A stretch of DNA of 64,000 nucleotides from Leishmania donovani (taxonomy: Eukaryota; Euglenozoa; Kinetoplastea; Trypanosomatida; Trypanosomatidae), in assembly GCF_000227135.1 (NCBI RefSeq), contig NC_018243.1, positions 99,739 to 163,738 on the forward strand, given 5' to 3'. The translations under genes and the position numbers were made by a program. Below the pieces are notes generated by a model, which had not been told where the DNA came from, ran no database searches, and worked only from the letters and a program-made list of their open reading frames with translations. Of the stretch, positions 9,341-19,460 are shown one piece after another (the stretch's first letter is position 1; every line of letters starts with the position of its first letter).

Positions 9341-12300
9341 CTAAAAGGCACTCATGCGCTGCGATGGCCCGGCTTCGGCCCTGGCGGTGACGGAGGTGAG
9401 TCGCCTTTGATGCGGGAGCGGCACCGTGCGTGTGCTGAGGGCGGCGCAGGCACGGGTCAGCACCGATGGCACCTTGCAGTTCACTGTCTTGTAGCAGGAC
9501 TTGATCTTGCTGAGGGCGTAGTGGGATTTCTGCCACACTTGCTGACACGCGGCGCGGGTGCTGGTGGTGCTGTACATCGCCGGTATGTCAGGGTAGGTGC
9601 CATTGACGTAGTAAACGAACTCCAACACGCGCTCCATCCCGTCCTCCAGCATCTGCTTGCTCGGGGAATCCATGTAGGTCTGTCGCACCACGCACCGCGC
9701 AGTCCGCTCCGCGTCGCTTACGAAGTTGTCCAGGAAGTTGCTCATGAAGCGCTGGCAGCGCGAGTGCAACTCCCTGTTCATCTGCAAGTACGACTCTACC
9801 GTCACATTATTCGTGGTAGCCCTGGCTGAGGTGGCACTGCCGTTGCGCAGGCCCGGAACCGGTGCCGCCACGGAAAGGTTCGACGACGTCGTCGCGGCAC
9901 ATGACGCTCCGTTGCCTTGGGTGGGGCTCCCGCGGCGTCGCTGAATGCTCCCGCGCCGCGCCGAGGCGCCACCGGTGCGGCCCTCCCTCACAGCGCCGAT
10001 GCTCGTCTTGTGCGTCGTGCCATCGTCGGTGGCGAGTTGCGACCAACTGCGCTGCGCGCTGCCCTGTGCCTGGGTAGCGCGGCTGCGTGGTACGCTGCTG
10101 GGCAAGCGCGGGGTCATGAGACGACGCGGCGTGGGCATCTCTCGCATCTGCGAGCTGTCACAGCGTTGAAAGGAAGACGATGCCCGCCGTGCGGAGACAG
10201 GGCGGGCGGTGGTACCGGGCAGTTGCCGGTTGCCATTGTAAAGAGACTCGCACCGCACGACGCTGCGTAGGTTGCCCATATCGTCAACGCTACCCTCTGC
10301 GGGTTCGACGTGAGAAGACAGAGAACGCTCAAAGTCGCGGGAGAGCGGCATACGCCGCCCTGACGCGGATCCGATGCGCACCGCTTCGACGCGCTGCCGC
10401 GGCGGCGACACACCTACCTTCGATGCGGTGTGCACAACAACATCGTGCTCCAGCGTCGTGCACCGCTCGGTGTCGTGATAGCTCCCACTGCGGACGAGGT
10501 CGAGAAATGAGTTCAGCCGCGCAAAGCCACCGCAGGGTGCTGACGCTGGCGCGCTGACCAACCGCTGCTCTCCGCGGCGGATGGAGAGCGGCGGATGGGC
10601 CGCCTCACTGCCCTTGCCGATCGCGTTTCCGTTCATGCGTTCCGTGTGCTTCCGTGTTGATGGCGCAGGCTCGCCCGCCGGTGCGGCGACTACTAGTGCG
10701 GTTGGCGCAGGGACGCTCTTCGGCTGTCCTGCGCGGTGAAGTACCACCACGGCGGCAGTCGTGTTCCCCGTGGGGCCGACTGTGGCTAGAGAGGTGGAAG
10801 ACGATGACGTCAGCGGGGGCACGGCGCCGTTCGATGCTGAGCTCTCGGTATCCTCGATGTTGCTGCAGCGGCGCCATACCCCACGCGCAGAGTTGCACCG
10901 CCGTTCCTCGGAGCTTACATGCGGCCGTCGCTGGGGCTGCTCGTCAAGTGCTGTGGATGCCTGGTGGCCGCGAGCGCTTCCAGCCGCGGCAGCGCCAGGT
11001 GGCTGCGACGCCGAGCCAGTACAGGAGAGCAAGCGCACCACCCCCTCGCTCTTCAGCGGAAGCATCGTATTGGTGTTGTCTATACTGGAGCGACGCAGAC
11101 CGCCGCGTGAGCGGCGGGTCAACGAGGCTGCGCCGCGGCGGTGCAAGTGAGAACCCTCAGCCTCCTCAGGCTCCAGCACGCCGCCGGTGCCGTTGTTGGT
11201 GCACTCCTCGTCGTCGCCCTCCTCGCCACCGTCGCGCTGCCGGGCTGAGAGCGAGAACGGGTGCGAGTTGCGCCGGGCAGTATTGACGCGCAGGCGCTGC
11301 GGCGCCGACGCCGCGCTCGGGGCGATCGTCGCCGTAGTTGCGGACGTTGCGGAGGCAGGCCTGTCTCCGCATCGGAAGGCGGTGGTGGCACCGCTACCGC
11401 CGCCAGTACAGGCTGACGACGACGCAGTTGTCGCCACCGACGTCAGCAGAGACTGGGTGGATGAGGTAGCTGTATCCTGCGCGTGGCTAGCCCCCTTCAA
11501 GTGCGCTGATGGCGGCACCGCAGCAACGGACGTGGTGGCTGGGGCCGCAGTGTAGGGAGACGGACCTGCGGAGACGCTATTCAAGCTTTTTTCTCGAGCT
11601 GCCGACGCTTTACCAGCGCTATGAACAGAGTGGAGAGAGCTGGGGGGATTAGGACTGGCGCCGCGAGAGCCGTCGCAGCTCCGCACGTCCCCAGTCGAGT
11701 TCGCCGTAGCCGTCGTCGGGGCGGCGGTTGCCGGCCGCGCCGCTGCCGGCGAGTTGCCATCTTCGTCCGCCCGACTAGGTGAGTAGCCGGCATTGAAGGA
11801 GGGCTCGCACGAGCGTCTGGCAAGGACCGGTGCCGGGTCGATCGTCGCCGCTGGTGATGGCGACGCGTTAGCCGGCGACTCCGACACGCGGGTGGTGCTG
11901 CCGCGGCGGCTCGCTGAGCTCGAGCCGGTGAACGTTCCGCTTCGCCCGAGCAGCGGGGCAGCGTCCGCAGAAGACGGCGCCGCGTCGGCCAGCAAGTCAT
12001 CGGCGGTGCGCTGGAGGTAGCACGATCCCGGCTTCGCGTTCAGCTCCTTGAGGTCATTACGGTAAAGCGCGAGGTGCACGTTCTCCTCTGGTATGAGGCA
12101 GACGCCATACTTGTACATGGTGAGATAACCGCAGATGACGGGGCGCGCGTGCTCCGTCGAGAACAACCCCCGACCACCGCCGCGCTCGATGACCTCTTCC
12201 GACACACTGCGGAAGTCCGCCTCACCGACGAGCACGACGGTGGTCAGCGGGAACGGTGGTGAGGACGACTGCCGCGAGCGCCATGCGGCGACGGCATCCA

Positions 12301-13153
12301 GCGCCACCGCCTCTACGGTGCCCCCAAACAGGCGCAGCACCTCACTGTAGGTCTCCCCCAGGGCACTCTCTAGCAACACAAATGTACGGTCGCGGAAGAT
12401 CTCGGCCATCATCGGGCGGCCAATCGACAGGAACTCCGTGACTGAGAAAAAAGTATGGGCGGGGGGGCGGTAATGCACGCCGCGCAGCGTGTGAGACGCC
12501 GGCAGTGGCGAGGAGGGCGACGGAAACTCTCCCGGCATTAGCGTGCTCTTCTTCTCAAGGCTGCGAACCAAATTAGCGATGTATTGTGGCGTCACGAGCG
12601 TGTAACCGTGCCCAAGTGCCGTCATCATCGTCTCCTCCATCCTGAAGCTATCCTCCGCAACGTACAGAAAGCCGATGCAGTTGATGTGCTGCTCGTAGTA
12701 CGACAGTGGCGCCGGGATGGAGTCCTCGACGACGAGGGCGCCAACGTGCACGCACGCGTCCAGCACTAAGTCTAAACTCGCGTCTGTTAAGTCTGGCGAG
12801 ATGGCAAGCACGAGCATCACCGGAATGATTCGCGCCGTGACGCGAAGGCCGAGTCGAATGCGGTCCTCCGGGTACAAGAATCGCGAGTTACCCTTCCCGA
12901 TGCGCTCGCGGTCGACAAAAGTGCCGTGCTTCGATACGTCTTCGATGCGGATCTCCAGCTGCGCCGAGGGGTCCAGGACGCTATAGCGGGGCATCGGCGC
13001 CACGAAGATGGTGGCGTGGTGGCGCGAGATGGACGGTTCAGCCACTGGAAGCAAGATGCGGCACGTCTTCCTGCCCAGCGTGTATGTCTGGTCCGGCAGC
13101 AGAAAATGTCGGTGGATCTCGCCATCCCCGTAGTTAAGCTCCAGGATGTACAT
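9341..13153 (-). CDS. FHA-BRCT-BRCT protein, candidate NBS1 (nibrin) homologue
   Basis: A 1270-residue protein starting MYILELNYGDGE. The N-terminus is an FHA domain (about 20-110) with GRKTC at 27-31, SISRHHA at 41-47 and KHGTFVD at 75-81, the phosphothreonine-binding residues of the fold. A BRCT-like segment follows at about 111-200, with LVTPQYIANLVRSLEKK near 186-202, and a second at about 252-355, starting IFRDRTFVLL and including an FGG. This FHA-BRCT-BRCT order with the FHA at the very start is that of NBS1, the regulatory subunit of the MRE11-RAD50-NBS1 complex in double-strand-break sensing. Residues about 400-1100 are Ser/Ala/Thr-rich and probably disordered. A folded-looking helical module follows at about 1105-1220. 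I see no clear FKxFxK-like MRE11-binding motif or acidic ATM-binding tail. The ATG at 13153 was preferred over a longer frame to 13276 because the FHA starts there. The family call is strong; orthology to NBS1 is inference. Confidence 0.75.
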   Translation of the reverse strand: MYILELNYGDGEIHRHFLLPDQTYTLGRKTCRILLPVAEPSISRHHATIFVAPMPRYSVLDPSAQLEIRIEDVSKHGTFVDRERIGKGNSRFLYPEDRIRLGLRVTARIIPVMLVLAISPDLTDASLDLVLDACVHVGALVVEDSIPAPLSYYEQHINCIGFLYVAEDSFRMEETMMTALGHGYTLVTPQYIANLVRSLEKKSTLMPGEFPSPSSPLPASHTLRGVHYRPPAHTFFSVTEFLSIGRPMMAEIFRDRTFVLLESALGETYSEVLRLFGGTVEAVALDAVAAWRSRQSSSPPFPLTTVVLVGEADFRSVSEEVIERGGGRGLFSTEHARPVICGYLTMYKYGVCLIPEENVHLALYRNDLKELNAKPGSCYLQRTADDLLADAAPSSADAAPLLGRSGTFTGSSSASRRGSTTRVSESPANASPSPAATIDPAPVLARRSCEPSFNAGYSPSRADEDGNSPAAARPATAAPTTATANSTGDVRSCDGSRGASPNPPSSLHSVHSAGKASAAREKSLNSVSAGPSPYTAAPATTSVAAVPPSAHLKGASHAQDTATSSTQSLLTSVATTASSSACTGGGSGATTAFRCGDRPASATSATTATIAPSAASAPQRLRVNTARRNSHPFSLSARQRDGGEEGDDEECTNNGTGGVLEPEEAEGSHLHRRGAASLTRRSRGGLRRSSIDNTNTMLPLKSEGVVRLLSCTGSASQPPGAAAAGSARGHQASTALDEQPQRRPHVSSEERRCNSARGVWRRCSNIEDTESSASNGAVPPLTSSSSTSLATVGPTGNTTAAVVVLHRAGQPKSVPAPTALVVAAPAGEPAPSTRKHTERMNGNAIGKGSEAAHPPLSIRRGEQRLVSAPASAPCGGFARLNSFLDLVRSGSYHDTERCTTLEHDVVVHTASKVGVSPPRQRVEAVRIGSASGRRMPLSRDFERSLSSHVEPAEGSVDDMGNLRSVVRCESLYNGNRQLPGTTARPVSARRASSSFQRCDSSQMREMPTPRRLMTPRLPSSVPRSRATQAQGSAQRSWSQLATDDGTTHKTSIGAVREGRTGGASARRGSIQRRRGSPTQGNGASCAATTSSNLSVAAPVPGLRNGSATSARATTNNVTVESYLQMNRELHSRCQRFMSNFLDNFVSDAERTARCVVRQTYMDSPSKQMLEDGMERVLEFVYYVNGTYPDIPAMYSTTSTRAACQQVWQKSHYALSKIKSCYKTVNCKVPSVLTRACAALSTRTVPLPHQRRLTSVTARAEAGPSQRMSAF

Positions 13154-14489
13154 GGCGGAGAATGTGCGCCGCCCTCGATGGACAGACGTTTTCAGCAGCG
13201 AGCGCTCACAAGGAGGACAGGGGACGAGAAAGACGGCAGCAAGGCGTGACGCACTCTTGTGACGTCCCTCACACACCCGTCGTCTGTATCTAAGTTACGG
13301 CGGCGGTACCTTCGTTTCAAAGAGATGATACGCGCTGCAGCAGGGAAAGGCCAAAACAAGGGAGTAGGGCAGCCCTCAAGAGCGCACCGACGCACGCCGC
13401 GCTCACGCCACGGGCTGCACAGCAACCGAGTCTAGAAAAGAGAAGACGCGCACGCGCGCAGAGCAATGATGACGACTATGAAGAAGAAAAGCGAGTAGAT
13501 CCGCTTGCGTGTGTGCAATGGGGGGAGTGGGAGAGGGCGAGGGGGGAGGAGCACACGTGCGCCGCACACGCCCTTGTGTACTGTGTGCGCAGTTGATGCG
13601 CATGCATGCATAGATGTGCATGCGTGGGGGCGTAGGGCGATAAGTCGGAGGGGAAAAGTCCAGTGCGGAGCGGACGACGAAGAGGACGAGACGGATCGGC
13701 GGATGTGGAAGAAGGGGAAGAAGAAGGGAGACATGTTTCGCGCACGTTTGCAGTGCGCGTCTGTTGGTGCCAGGCAAGTGAACTGCATCCTCGATTTGTG
13801 TGGCCTACGCGTTGGCGAGGATGCATCAGAGAGCGGCAAGACGACAGCTGCGTCAAGCAGAGGAAGCGAGCGACGAAAGACGCCGATGTGTGGGCGCTCC
13901 TCGTGCGCCACCACAGAGAAACGTGTCACCAACTCTCCCAGCGCGGCTCCACGGCCATCGCGATCCTTCGCCCCTTCGTTTTCTCTTTCTCTGGGGCAGT
14001 CGGCGGCTCGGTGCCACAAGGCGCCCACACCCTCGCCAGCGGTCACTAACATAGGCCCGATTGAATCCCCTCTTCGTTTCAACGATACGCTTGCATCGCA
14101 CTACGGCGCAGGCACATCGGCATCGCAGGAGGGGGAGGAGGGGCGTAAGTCTGTAACGAAGTGCACACAGAGTGATAACGGTGCACCAAACACGAGCGAC
14201 GGCGCGGTAACAGAGTACAGATGACGGCAAGCGGGAGGGGAGGGGAGGGGAGGGGGGCCACAGGATGGTGTTGGGAAGGAGTTGCGGGCGGGGTCGTGCC
14301 TACACTCACTGCAGCTTGCAAAACAGCCATACGCTGACCTCGCCTGCGCCGGCGTCGCTCGCTCGCTCACCCTCCCATCCTTCATCCCGCGGCACGGCCA
14401 AGACGACGACAGAGCCATGTGCAGCATTCCCCATCACACGGAAGCGCGAGGCTTTCCGGTGGCGCGTGTGTGCATGCGGGATGTGTACG
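13154..14489. other. Intergenic spacer
   Basis: About 1.3 kb with no supported gene. It carries purine-rich plus-strand tracts such as GGGAGGGGAGGGGAGGGG at about 14233-14255, which is pyrimidine-rich in the transcript. Confidence 0.55.
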
Positions 14490-15653
14490 TCAGAGCGCGT
14501 TAAGACTTTTGAGCTCCTCTAGTGAGGGGCTGCCCAGCAGCTCGTGCACACGCTGCACTCGATCCATGTAGTCCATTGACTGCAAGAACACCATCTCGAA
14601 CGCAAGCCGCCGAAGAGCCAGCGACGTCAACAGTTTCGCCTCCTCCGACACCTCGTCGCGGACCTCGACACAGAGCAGCTCCCAGATTAGATGCCTTAGA
14701 AAGAAGGCCTTGCGCTCCTTGCTCTCGAAGGGACCCCAGCCGTGGTAGGCCTTGATGCGGTGCAGGCAGAGTGCGTCGTACAGCCGTTCCCCGTTAGTGC
14801 GGCCCCAGCACTTCTGGGTGAAGTTGGTCATCATGCCAGCCGACATGGGTGGGTACAGTTGTGCGACGATGCGGCTGATGTGCGCCTTCCACATGCGCTC
14901 GCCGTTGTACCAGAAGCCGTTCGGACTTTGCCCTTGCAGAACGTGCGAGAGCGCCTGGTGCGGTGGGTGCGCGAGGTACAGCAAGAGCGCCTCTAGCTCG
15001 GCACGGCGCACGGCATCGTCGACGACGTGTAGGCGATCCGTGGTGCGACAGTCCGTAACGTAGCGGAAGAGAGATGGAAAGTGCCGTTTCGCCCCGCTGA
15101 GGACATGCTTAGGGGTGAACAGCGGGCCGACCTTGTTTCTCGAAGCGGACATCGGCCGAGGCACACCCACGGCTCTGCTGTGCTCGGCCGGCGGAGACGA
15201 CTGCGAGGCGCAGGTCCCATCTTTCACCACAACGGCTGCCCTCTCTCCTGCTGTCGGGGCTCGCGCCGCTTCGGTCAACAAGTCGTGTCTCGGGTATGCC
15301 GTGTAGAGCAGCAGGAAAAACAGCATGCTGGTATGATCGCGGTCGCTGCTGTGGATTGTGACGTTACCCACTGTCTCCTGACAGAGGTGGCAGAAGCTGC
15401 GCTTACTATCCACCCAGACATGTCGATTCAGGCCTTCAAACACGCCCACCGGCACTGATGAGAGCAAGGTGTGGCTCTCCGTCGAGGACCCCTTCGGCAG
15501 CAAGCTGGTCAGGGGCTCACTCGTCATCTTCGTAGAGTCGTCCGCATCGGGTACGCTCTGCGCCGCACTTTCGCGAAGAAACCGGGACAGCGGCGAGGCC
15601 TTTGGGGGCGGCACCACCGTGCGTATCGCACTGCGCAGAAGCGTGGCATGCAT
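14490..15653 (-). CDS. Hypothetical protein, probably mitochondrial, CxxC/HxxxxxH zinc-finger-like
   Basis: A 387-residue protein I do not recognise. The N-terminus (MHATLLRSAIRTVV and on to about residue 32) is Arg/Ala/Ser-rich without acidic residues, typical of a mitochondrial presequence. A compact metal-site-like pattern follows: C88, C91, H101 and H107 (CX2CX9HX5H). The C-terminal half (about 225-385) is helical, rich in Trp, Tyr, His and Arg, with blocks such as WYNGERMWKAHISRI and AYHGWGPF. This composition is common in trypanosomatid mitochondrial ribosome, RNA-processing or assembly proteins, but I cannot place it in a named family. The first ATG is at 15653; the in-frame codon 12 bases upstream is GTG, and I do not use it. 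Confidence 0.7.
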   Translation of the reverse strand: MHATLLRSAIRTVVPPPKASPLSRFLRESAAQSVPDADDSTKMTSEPLTSLLPKGSSTESHTLLSSVPVGVFEGLNRHVWVDSKRSFCHLCQETVGNVTIHSSDRDHTSMLFFLLLYTAYPRHDLLTEAARAPTAGERAAVVVKDGTCASQSSPPAEHSRAVGVPRPMSASRNKVGPLFTPKHVLSGAKRHFPSLFRYVTDCRTTDRLHVVDDAVRRAELEALLLYLAHPPHQALSHVLQGQSPNGFWYNGERMWKAHISRIVAQLYPPMSAGMMTNFTQKCWGRTNGERLYDALCLHRIKAYHGWGPFESKERKAFFLRHLIWELLCVEVRDEVSEEAKLLTSLALRRLAFEMVFLQSMDYMDRVQRVHELLGSPSLEELKSLNAL

Positions 15654-16391
15654 CGCGTGCGTCACGTCTGCCCGTGCTGGGCCGTGTATGCGAAAGGGAA
15701 GAGTGGGAGTGGGAGTCGGGGGGAGGGGGGGACGGGGGCAGTGGCCTTGGGAGATGCGCGGGTACGCGAGTCTGCTCGCATCCCGCGCGATGCGAAGGGT
15801 GCACGAATACGCCCACGAGCAAGACAGACGTCAACACGTGTGGCCCAACTCACGGAGCGGCGCCCGCGAGGCTGACAGCGAGGGAAGAGCGGATGGGAAG
15901 ACCAGAGCGGAGTACGAAAGGGTGACAAGGACGAGAGACGAAGGACAGACAGGGAGCGGAGAGGCGGCGAACACGCAGCTGCACAGCATTGCCCACGTCA
16001 CATCTCCTCAGGCCCGACGCGCGTCGGCGGTGCCGGTGGCGGAAATGGATGGTGCCGTCTGCTGTGCAAGGAATACTCTGTGGTAGTCACAGCCGTGGCA
16101 AGTGGAGTGAGGTCAGACCTCCACAGACACACACGCACAAGAAACGCAATACAACATAGTGCAAGGGATGGCTCTATCATGTCCACGCACGCCCCCGACG
16201 CTGAGGAAGAACAGGAGCAGAGGCGCGCGTGTGCTGGTCCCAGAAAGTGGAGTCTTCATGATCTGGTGGTCGACTTGCCGGCCGGCAGATGCGAGCTGGT
16301 CCTCCGACACGGTACTGCTGTTCTTGGGAGACACTCCTGAGCGTCGCCTTCCATCAACCCTGCCCTCGCCCACCTCACATTGCCACCGCGC
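15654..16391. other. Intergenic spacer
   Basis: 738 bp without a supported gene; a G-rich plus-strand stretch lies at about 15705-15740. It should hold the 3' UTR of the EXPERA gene and the 5' UTR of the zinc-finger-like gene. Confidence 0.55.
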
Positions 16392-17249
16392 TCACATGTG
16401 CGGGGCCAGGTGGCTGCCACTGCGACGCCCATCGCTGCGGCGACTGTAGTGGTGCTGCATGTAGAAAGTGCAGTGGTTGCGCAGCCGCACGTAGCTGCGC
16501 CAGCCCAGCACGGCGGGTACCAGCAGGTACAGCACACAGCCCAAGACGACTGCGAACCAGAAGTAGAAGAGGTGGTGTGGGCTGAAGGTGAGGTCGTGGT
16601 CAACGTCGAGGTTCGGCGCTCCGCTGATAGCCTCTTGGCCGAGGTACACGATTGTGCCGTACGCCTGCGTGACGCACGCGAAAAACTCGAGGGCGTCGCG
16701 CATGGGGTGACGCACCTGGAAAGCCCAGTACAAGAGCACGCACAGAGGGCCCTTGACGAATAGCTCTATGAGCGACACCACGTGCACGGCCGAGCCGTTG
16801 AGGCTGCCAAGCTCGCTCGCGTATCGCGCGTCGACCTTTGCGTAGTTCTCCGCAAGCAACGGGTTTGTCTTGAAGACGCCGACGCAGCCATCCATGAACA
16901 TGTGTACGACTATGCCGTTCAGTAGGTACCACCGCGCGCGGGTGCGCTCCTCGTAGGTGAGGGGCGCCATCATGCTATCGTAGTTGATCAGCTCATGAGG
17001 ATCCATCTCGGACTTGTGCGCCTCCTGGTATGCCTTTCGCTGGCGGAGGGAGCGATGAACGCGCCAGCGCCACCCGATGCCGATCAGCCACGCAGCCGGG
17101 ACGGCGGCCAGTGCGCAGGCTGTGCTTGGCTCCCTGAAATACGCCTGCACCATCTCGGTAGTCAGCGCGTCACGGGCGACAAACAACGGCGTCAGGATGC
17201 ACAACGTGCAGAACAGCACAAACGGGTCAACGAACACCTCCAGGAACAT
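16392..17249 (-). CDS. EXPERA / emopamil-binding-protein family membrane protein
   Basis: A 285-residue polytopic protein with hydrophobic stretches at about 8-25, 45-60, 107-123, 155-178, 186-205 and 227-250. The region 106-250 follows EBP, the ER sterol delta8-delta7 isomerase: a histidine in VVHMFMDG (H116, D120), NYAKVDARY at 135-143, the E162...KGP helix, QVRHPMRDALEF at 178-189, AYGTIVYL at 197-204, and FYFWF followed by LVPAVL near 228-248. Several EBP active-site positions differ: the helix glutamate after the first histidine is Asp120, the next acid is shifted (Ser159, with Glu162 one turn on), and the Asn and Trp of the last helix appear as Cys and Tyr. Family membership is firm; isomerase activity is doubtful. 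It could be an EBPL-like or lipid-binding EXPERA protein. The N-terminal 105 residues, with a basic loop, are an extension relative to EBP. Confidence 0.8.
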   Translation of the reverse strand: MFLEVFVDPFVLFCTLCILTPLFVARDALTTEMVQAYFREPSTACALAAVPAAWLIGIGWRWRVHRSLRQRKAYQEAHKSEMDPHELINYDSMMAPLTYEERTRARWYLLNGIVVHMFMDGCVGVFKTNPLLAENYAKVDARYASELGSLNGSAVHVVSLIELFVKGPLCVLLYWAFQVRHPMRDALEFFACVTQAYGTIVYLGQEAISGAPNLDVDHDLTFSPHHLFYFWFAVVLGCVLYLLVPAVLGWRSYVRLRNHCTFYMQHHYSRRSDGRRSGSHLAPHM

Positions 17250-18137
17250 CTTTCAGTTCTGCCTCTGGCCCCTTACGTGCTGTGGCGCGTGCCAGTGGGT
17301 GGTGGGCGGGGAAGGTGGAGAGGCGAACAAGAAGCAATGGTCGACGAGCGCACGCAGAGACGTCTTCGTGATGGTGAGGTCGGCTGGCCGCTGTCCGTCA
17401 GCGGGCGAGAAGGGGGTCCACAGGCTTCCGACCAGAGGGCACACTCACGCCATAAAAAGGAAACGTAAAGCGCAGATGTGTCGCCAACGCCACCTGTCAA
17501 GTTGGCTGCGTGTAGGGGTGCGCACGCGATGAAGGAGACGGTGGCGAGTCCGCACTTCGACTCGACGCGGAAAAATGAAGATGGGATGAAGGCCGACTTT
17601 GCCGCGACGCAGCGCGAGACGGAGAAGGACGAGGGGAGGGGGGTAAGAGCGGCGTGCATACGCACAGACTGAGAGAGTGTCGAGGGAAACGACGAGGAGG
17701 ATGTCTGCTGCCGGCGGGTGCTTTCAAAGAGGCGGGGTGGCGCACACGTGGGGGTTGAGGGAGGGCCACCTCTCCTCTAGCCTTTTCCGTCTTTGCAGAG
17801 CATGAGAGCCGCAAGCGGCGTTGGCGCGGCACACACAAACCTCCGCGCTTGTGCGTGAGTTCCGGCGTGTGCATGTTTGGCACCACTGCGTTGCGTGTTT
17901 CTGTCGTCCTTGCGTGTGTGGGTGGGTGTGAGTGTGTGTGGAGGGGGGTAGGTGGGTAAAGGGAAACAGTCTGCGCTGCGAACACACATGACAGCAGTGA
18001 CAGCGACGCCGTCGATGAGGCCCTCCAGGGGACGAGGAGAAGAGGGCGAAGAGAAAGCGACACCAAGACGAGCTCGCGCCGTCACGCAAAACAACGAGCT
18101 CCGCTGCATTCGCACTCAACGTATGCGCCTCCCCCTC
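17250..18137. other. Intergenic spacer
   Basis: 888 bp without a supported gene, containing TG-rich (about 17905-17940) and GA-rich stretches. Nothing else is visible. Confidence 0.55.
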
Positions 18138-19460
18138 TCAGCCTGCGCCGATGCCGCCCTTCCCCTGCGCCAGATCGCGTGGCGCACCGAAGAGAGCGGG
18201 GCACCGCTCATTGTACACCTGCCGTGCATTGATGTTGACACGCATATGCCGCATGCAAAGGCGCCAGTATCGCTCCTGCCCCTCCGCCGTCATCATCGCC
18301 TTTTCCACTCGCAAGAAGCTTCCATCGGAGGTGGGGCGCGCGCAGTAGGCGTGCTGCTGGTACCGGTGTCGCTCCGCCTCCGTCAGTTCATCCTCCGGCA
18401 ACGTCAGATACTCAGGGCAGTCGTCGAGGATGCGCGGTATCGAGTGGAGCGCCGACCGCGAGGGCCCAGTGAAGGCTGCCACATCGCCACTCCTCAGAAG
18501 AAACGCGTACGGGGCATCCTCGCGAGACTGCGTGCCCATCAAGAAAATGGCGGAGCAGCCCAGCGACAAGCTCATCAGCGGCTGCTCCAGCGTCTCCTCG
18601 CTAATGTCCTGGTGGCACATCATCATCGACCCGACAGGGTAGTAGTTCACGATCGCCGTCTGGGGCTCGTAGACGTCAGGGTAGGCACAGCAGAACCCGT
18701 CCTGTTGCACCTCTGCCACGAGCGAGACGAGATTGCACATCCGCGCACGCAGTGCAGACGGAAACGTCGAGTAGCGGTCGCGGTGGTACACCTTCCGCGT
18801 CCATTCGTAGCTGTACCCGAGCGTGGCCCACCGCATGGGGGGCTGATAGCAGGACGTGCTCTGAGGCGCCTTGGCGTGGGTGCTGAGAATGTTCGGGTGC
18901 TTCGCCGAGTCGCCGTAGTCGAGCACCGCCTCTCTGCACCAGCGCTGCTGCTCCGCCTCGCTCAGCACGCCAGGGAACAGCAGAAGGCCAGGGACACCAG
19001 CAAAGGTGTAGCACAACACCTCTTTCCCTGGCTGAGCTTCTTCCGCTGCCGAGAGCGATGCGCCCTCGTTGTGCTGCGGTTTTGGTGGCAGAACGACCCG
19101 ATGGATGAGTCGCTTGTTCTCGTCAGTGTTGCGATCGAGGTCGTGAAGCTGCACCACATCCGTCAGGTCCGTCTCCGGAGGAGGCGGTCGACGACGCGCC
19201 TCGCGCCGCGAGAACTCGTACAGCTTGTACCGCTTCTCCGCCATTCGGAACGGTGTGAAGGAGAGGACACTCTTGGCACCGTCGCGGCAACGCTTCGCAC
19301 AGTCCACCGCAGTCGTGGTGGCTAGTGCTGGGCTCGCACAACCGGAGAGGTCAGAAGGCGAAGCGGCAGCCGTAGGATCCGCAGTCGTCCTCGACAATAA
19401 GCCGGGCGGGCTCCTTGGCGGTGACGGCAGCGCCCCCCCCAGCGCAGCCGGGTCCGACAT
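18138..19460 (-). CDS. AlkB-homologue (ALKBH1-like) Fe(II)/2-oxoglutarate dioxygenase
   Basis: A 440-residue protein with the double-stranded beta-helix core of AlkB enzymes. The segment VNYYPVGSMMMCHQD ends with the iron ligands H283 and D285. The third ligand is H339 in SALHSIPR, and the 2-oxoglutarate-binding RxNxxxR motif is R407-N409-R413 near the C-terminus. A loading segment GLLLFPGVLSEAEQQRWC (159-175) and the WATLGYSYEW block (211-220) also fit ALKBH1, which demethylates tRNA and possibly mtDNA. The substrate here is unknown. The N-terminal 75 residues are low-complexity. The ATG at 19460 is close to a clear pyrimidine tract (minus sense) at about 19484-19502, with a possible AG acceptor 6 nt before the start. 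Confidence 0.87.
   Translation of the reverse strand: MSDPAALGGALPSPPRSPPGLLSRTTADPTAAASPSDLSGCASPALATTTAVDCAKRCRDGAKSVLSFTPFRMAEKRYKLYEFSRREARRRPPPPETDLTDVVQLHDLDRNTDENKRLIHRVVLPPKPQHNEGASLSAAEEAQPGKEVLCYTFAGVPGLLLFPGVLSEAEQQRWCREAVLDYGDSAKHPNILSTHAKAPQSTSCYQPPMRWATLGYSYEWTRKVYHRDRYSTFPSALRARMCNLVSLVAEVQQDGFCCAYPDVYEPQTAIVNYYPVGSMMMCHQDISEETLEQPLMSLSLGCSAIFLMGTQSREDAPYAFLLRSGDVAAFTGPSRSALHSIPRILDDCPEYLTLPEDELTEAERHRYQQHAYCARPTSDGSFLRVEKAMMTAEGQERYWRLCMRHMRVNINARQVYNERCPALFGAPRDLAQGKGGIGAG

Noticed and set aside
17952..19325. 457-codon plus-strand frame
   Set aside because: Antisense shadow of the AlkB-like gene, with no protein-family pattern.
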